Part shown: piece by piece, positions 63,720 through 64,000 of the stretch
Layout: the number at the start of each line of letters is the position of its first letter
How positions within the stretch are numbered: the stretch's first letter is position 1
DNA from: Microbacterium sp. W4I4
GTDB taxonomy: Bacteria; Actinomycetota; Actinomycetes; Actinomycetales; Microbacteriaceae
Assembly (NCBI RefSeq): GCF_030816235.1
Contig: NZ_JAUSXT010000001.1
Span: 1,488,001 to 1,552,000, forward strand
Reading direction: 5' to 3'
Length of the DNA: 64,000 bases
The notes under the pieces: model-generated
What the model was told of the DNA's origin: nothing
The model's database searches: none
Seen by the model: only the letters and a program-made list of their open reading frames with translations
Made by a program: the position numbers and the translations under genes

Positions 63720-64000
63720 TCAGGCCGCGCGGAGCGAGGCGGCGATCAGCACCTCGGCTGCGGCGAGCGCCTGGTCGGCCGCGACGGGGCTGCCGGAGAT
63801 CGCCGCGGTGCTCTGAGCCCCTTCGGCGAGGATGGCGAGCTGCGCGGCCAGCAGCTCGCTGCCGCCCAGCTCGGCCACGAGGCCGGCCATGTACTGCTGG
63901 AACGTCTTCTTGTGCTCACGGACGAGAGCGGCGACCTCGGGGTCAGTGCCCCCGAGCTCGGCGAAGGCGTTGATGAACGCGCAGCCTCGGAAGTCGTCTG
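63720..64000 (-). CDS. TetR family regulator, C-terminal part (cut by window edge)
   Basis: About 93 codons are visible to the right window edge. The first residues, DDFRGCAFINAFAELGG, match the TetR_C pattern (FRGCxFINA) and the rest is helical (EHKKTFQQYMAGLVAEL, AEVLIAASLRAA then stop). The DNA-binding N terminus lies outside. It reads toward the RidA operon and may regulate it via the palindrome near 63.6 kb. Confidence 0.8.
   Translation of the reverse strand, partial: DDFRGCAFINAFAELGGTDPEVAALVREHKKTFQQYMAGLVAELGGSELLAAQLAILAEGAQSTAAISGSPVAADQALAAAEVLIAASLRAA

Overview
The window looks like the chromosome of a high-GC Gram-positive actinobacterium, most likely a Microbacterium-type member of the Microbacteriaceae. 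The support is GC-rich coding sequence, an rplM-rpsI-glmM block followed further on by truA, a fused RmlC-RmlD protein, Wzz/BY-kinase fusion proteins of the Gram-positive actinobacterial kind, and the absence of any outer-membrane export gene. I saw no rRNA, tRNA, CRISPR array, transposase or phage gene. The genus is an inference.

About 45 kb is devoted to surface polysaccharide. Block A (1-11.4 kb) has a partial glycosyltransferase, a QueC-like PP-loop protein, a polysaccharide pyruvyl transferase, two more GT4 enzymes, a Wzz/BY-kinase, an O-antigen-ligase/Wzy-type membrane protein, UDP-glucose dehydrogenase, a VanZ-like protein and a low-molecular-weight tyrosine phosphatase. An AraC regulator and a signal-bearing surface protein follow. 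Block B (about 13-32.4 kb) is clearly less GC-rich than the flanks and looks like an acquired serotype-like cassette. It holds MauE/thioredoxin and acyltransferase membrane proteins, a nucleotide-sugar dehydrogenase, Wzy- and Wzx-like proteins and a GDP-perosamine branch (gmd, per). A tightly overlapping minus-strand operon there encodes an L-FucNAc/L-QuiNAc-type branch, a WbuB-like transferase, and a fused initiating phosphosugar transferase plus reductase that is broken by a single-base frameshift. Block C (32.4-45.1 kb) returns to high GC: a WbpM-like dehydratase, two consecutive Wzz/BY-kinases, the dTDP-rhamnose genes (rmlA, rmlB, fused rmlC-rmlD), and a GT39-like/GT2/GtrA lipid-linked glycosylation set.

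From 45.1 kb the content is mixed. An AbiEi-like regulator and its partner sit behind a striking double dyad. Next come glmM, rpsI and rplM, then a DUF559/PD-(D/E)XK-like protein bracketed by copies of a 57-bp imperfect palindrome (three of them in a 95-bp tandem array), an exonuclease/phosphatase-family protein, truA with an in-frame 15-bp triple repeat, an OafA-like acyltransferase and a second Tat-signal surface protein. The right end has a LytS/LytTR two-component system cotranscribed with a DUF485-like/SSF symporter pair, next to cstA and its small YbdD partner (a BtsSR/BtsT-like carboxylate-sensing arrangement). It ends with a Tat-exported class V PLP enzyme next to a signal-peptide-bearing RidA protein, a 14-bp perfect palindrome, and a truncated TetR gene.

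Together, the block B genes supply four nucleotide-sugar routes, three glycosyltransferases and one initiating transferase, which fits a Wzx/Wzy-made repeat unit of about four sugars. Blocks A and C supply chain-length control, pyruvylation and rhamnose.
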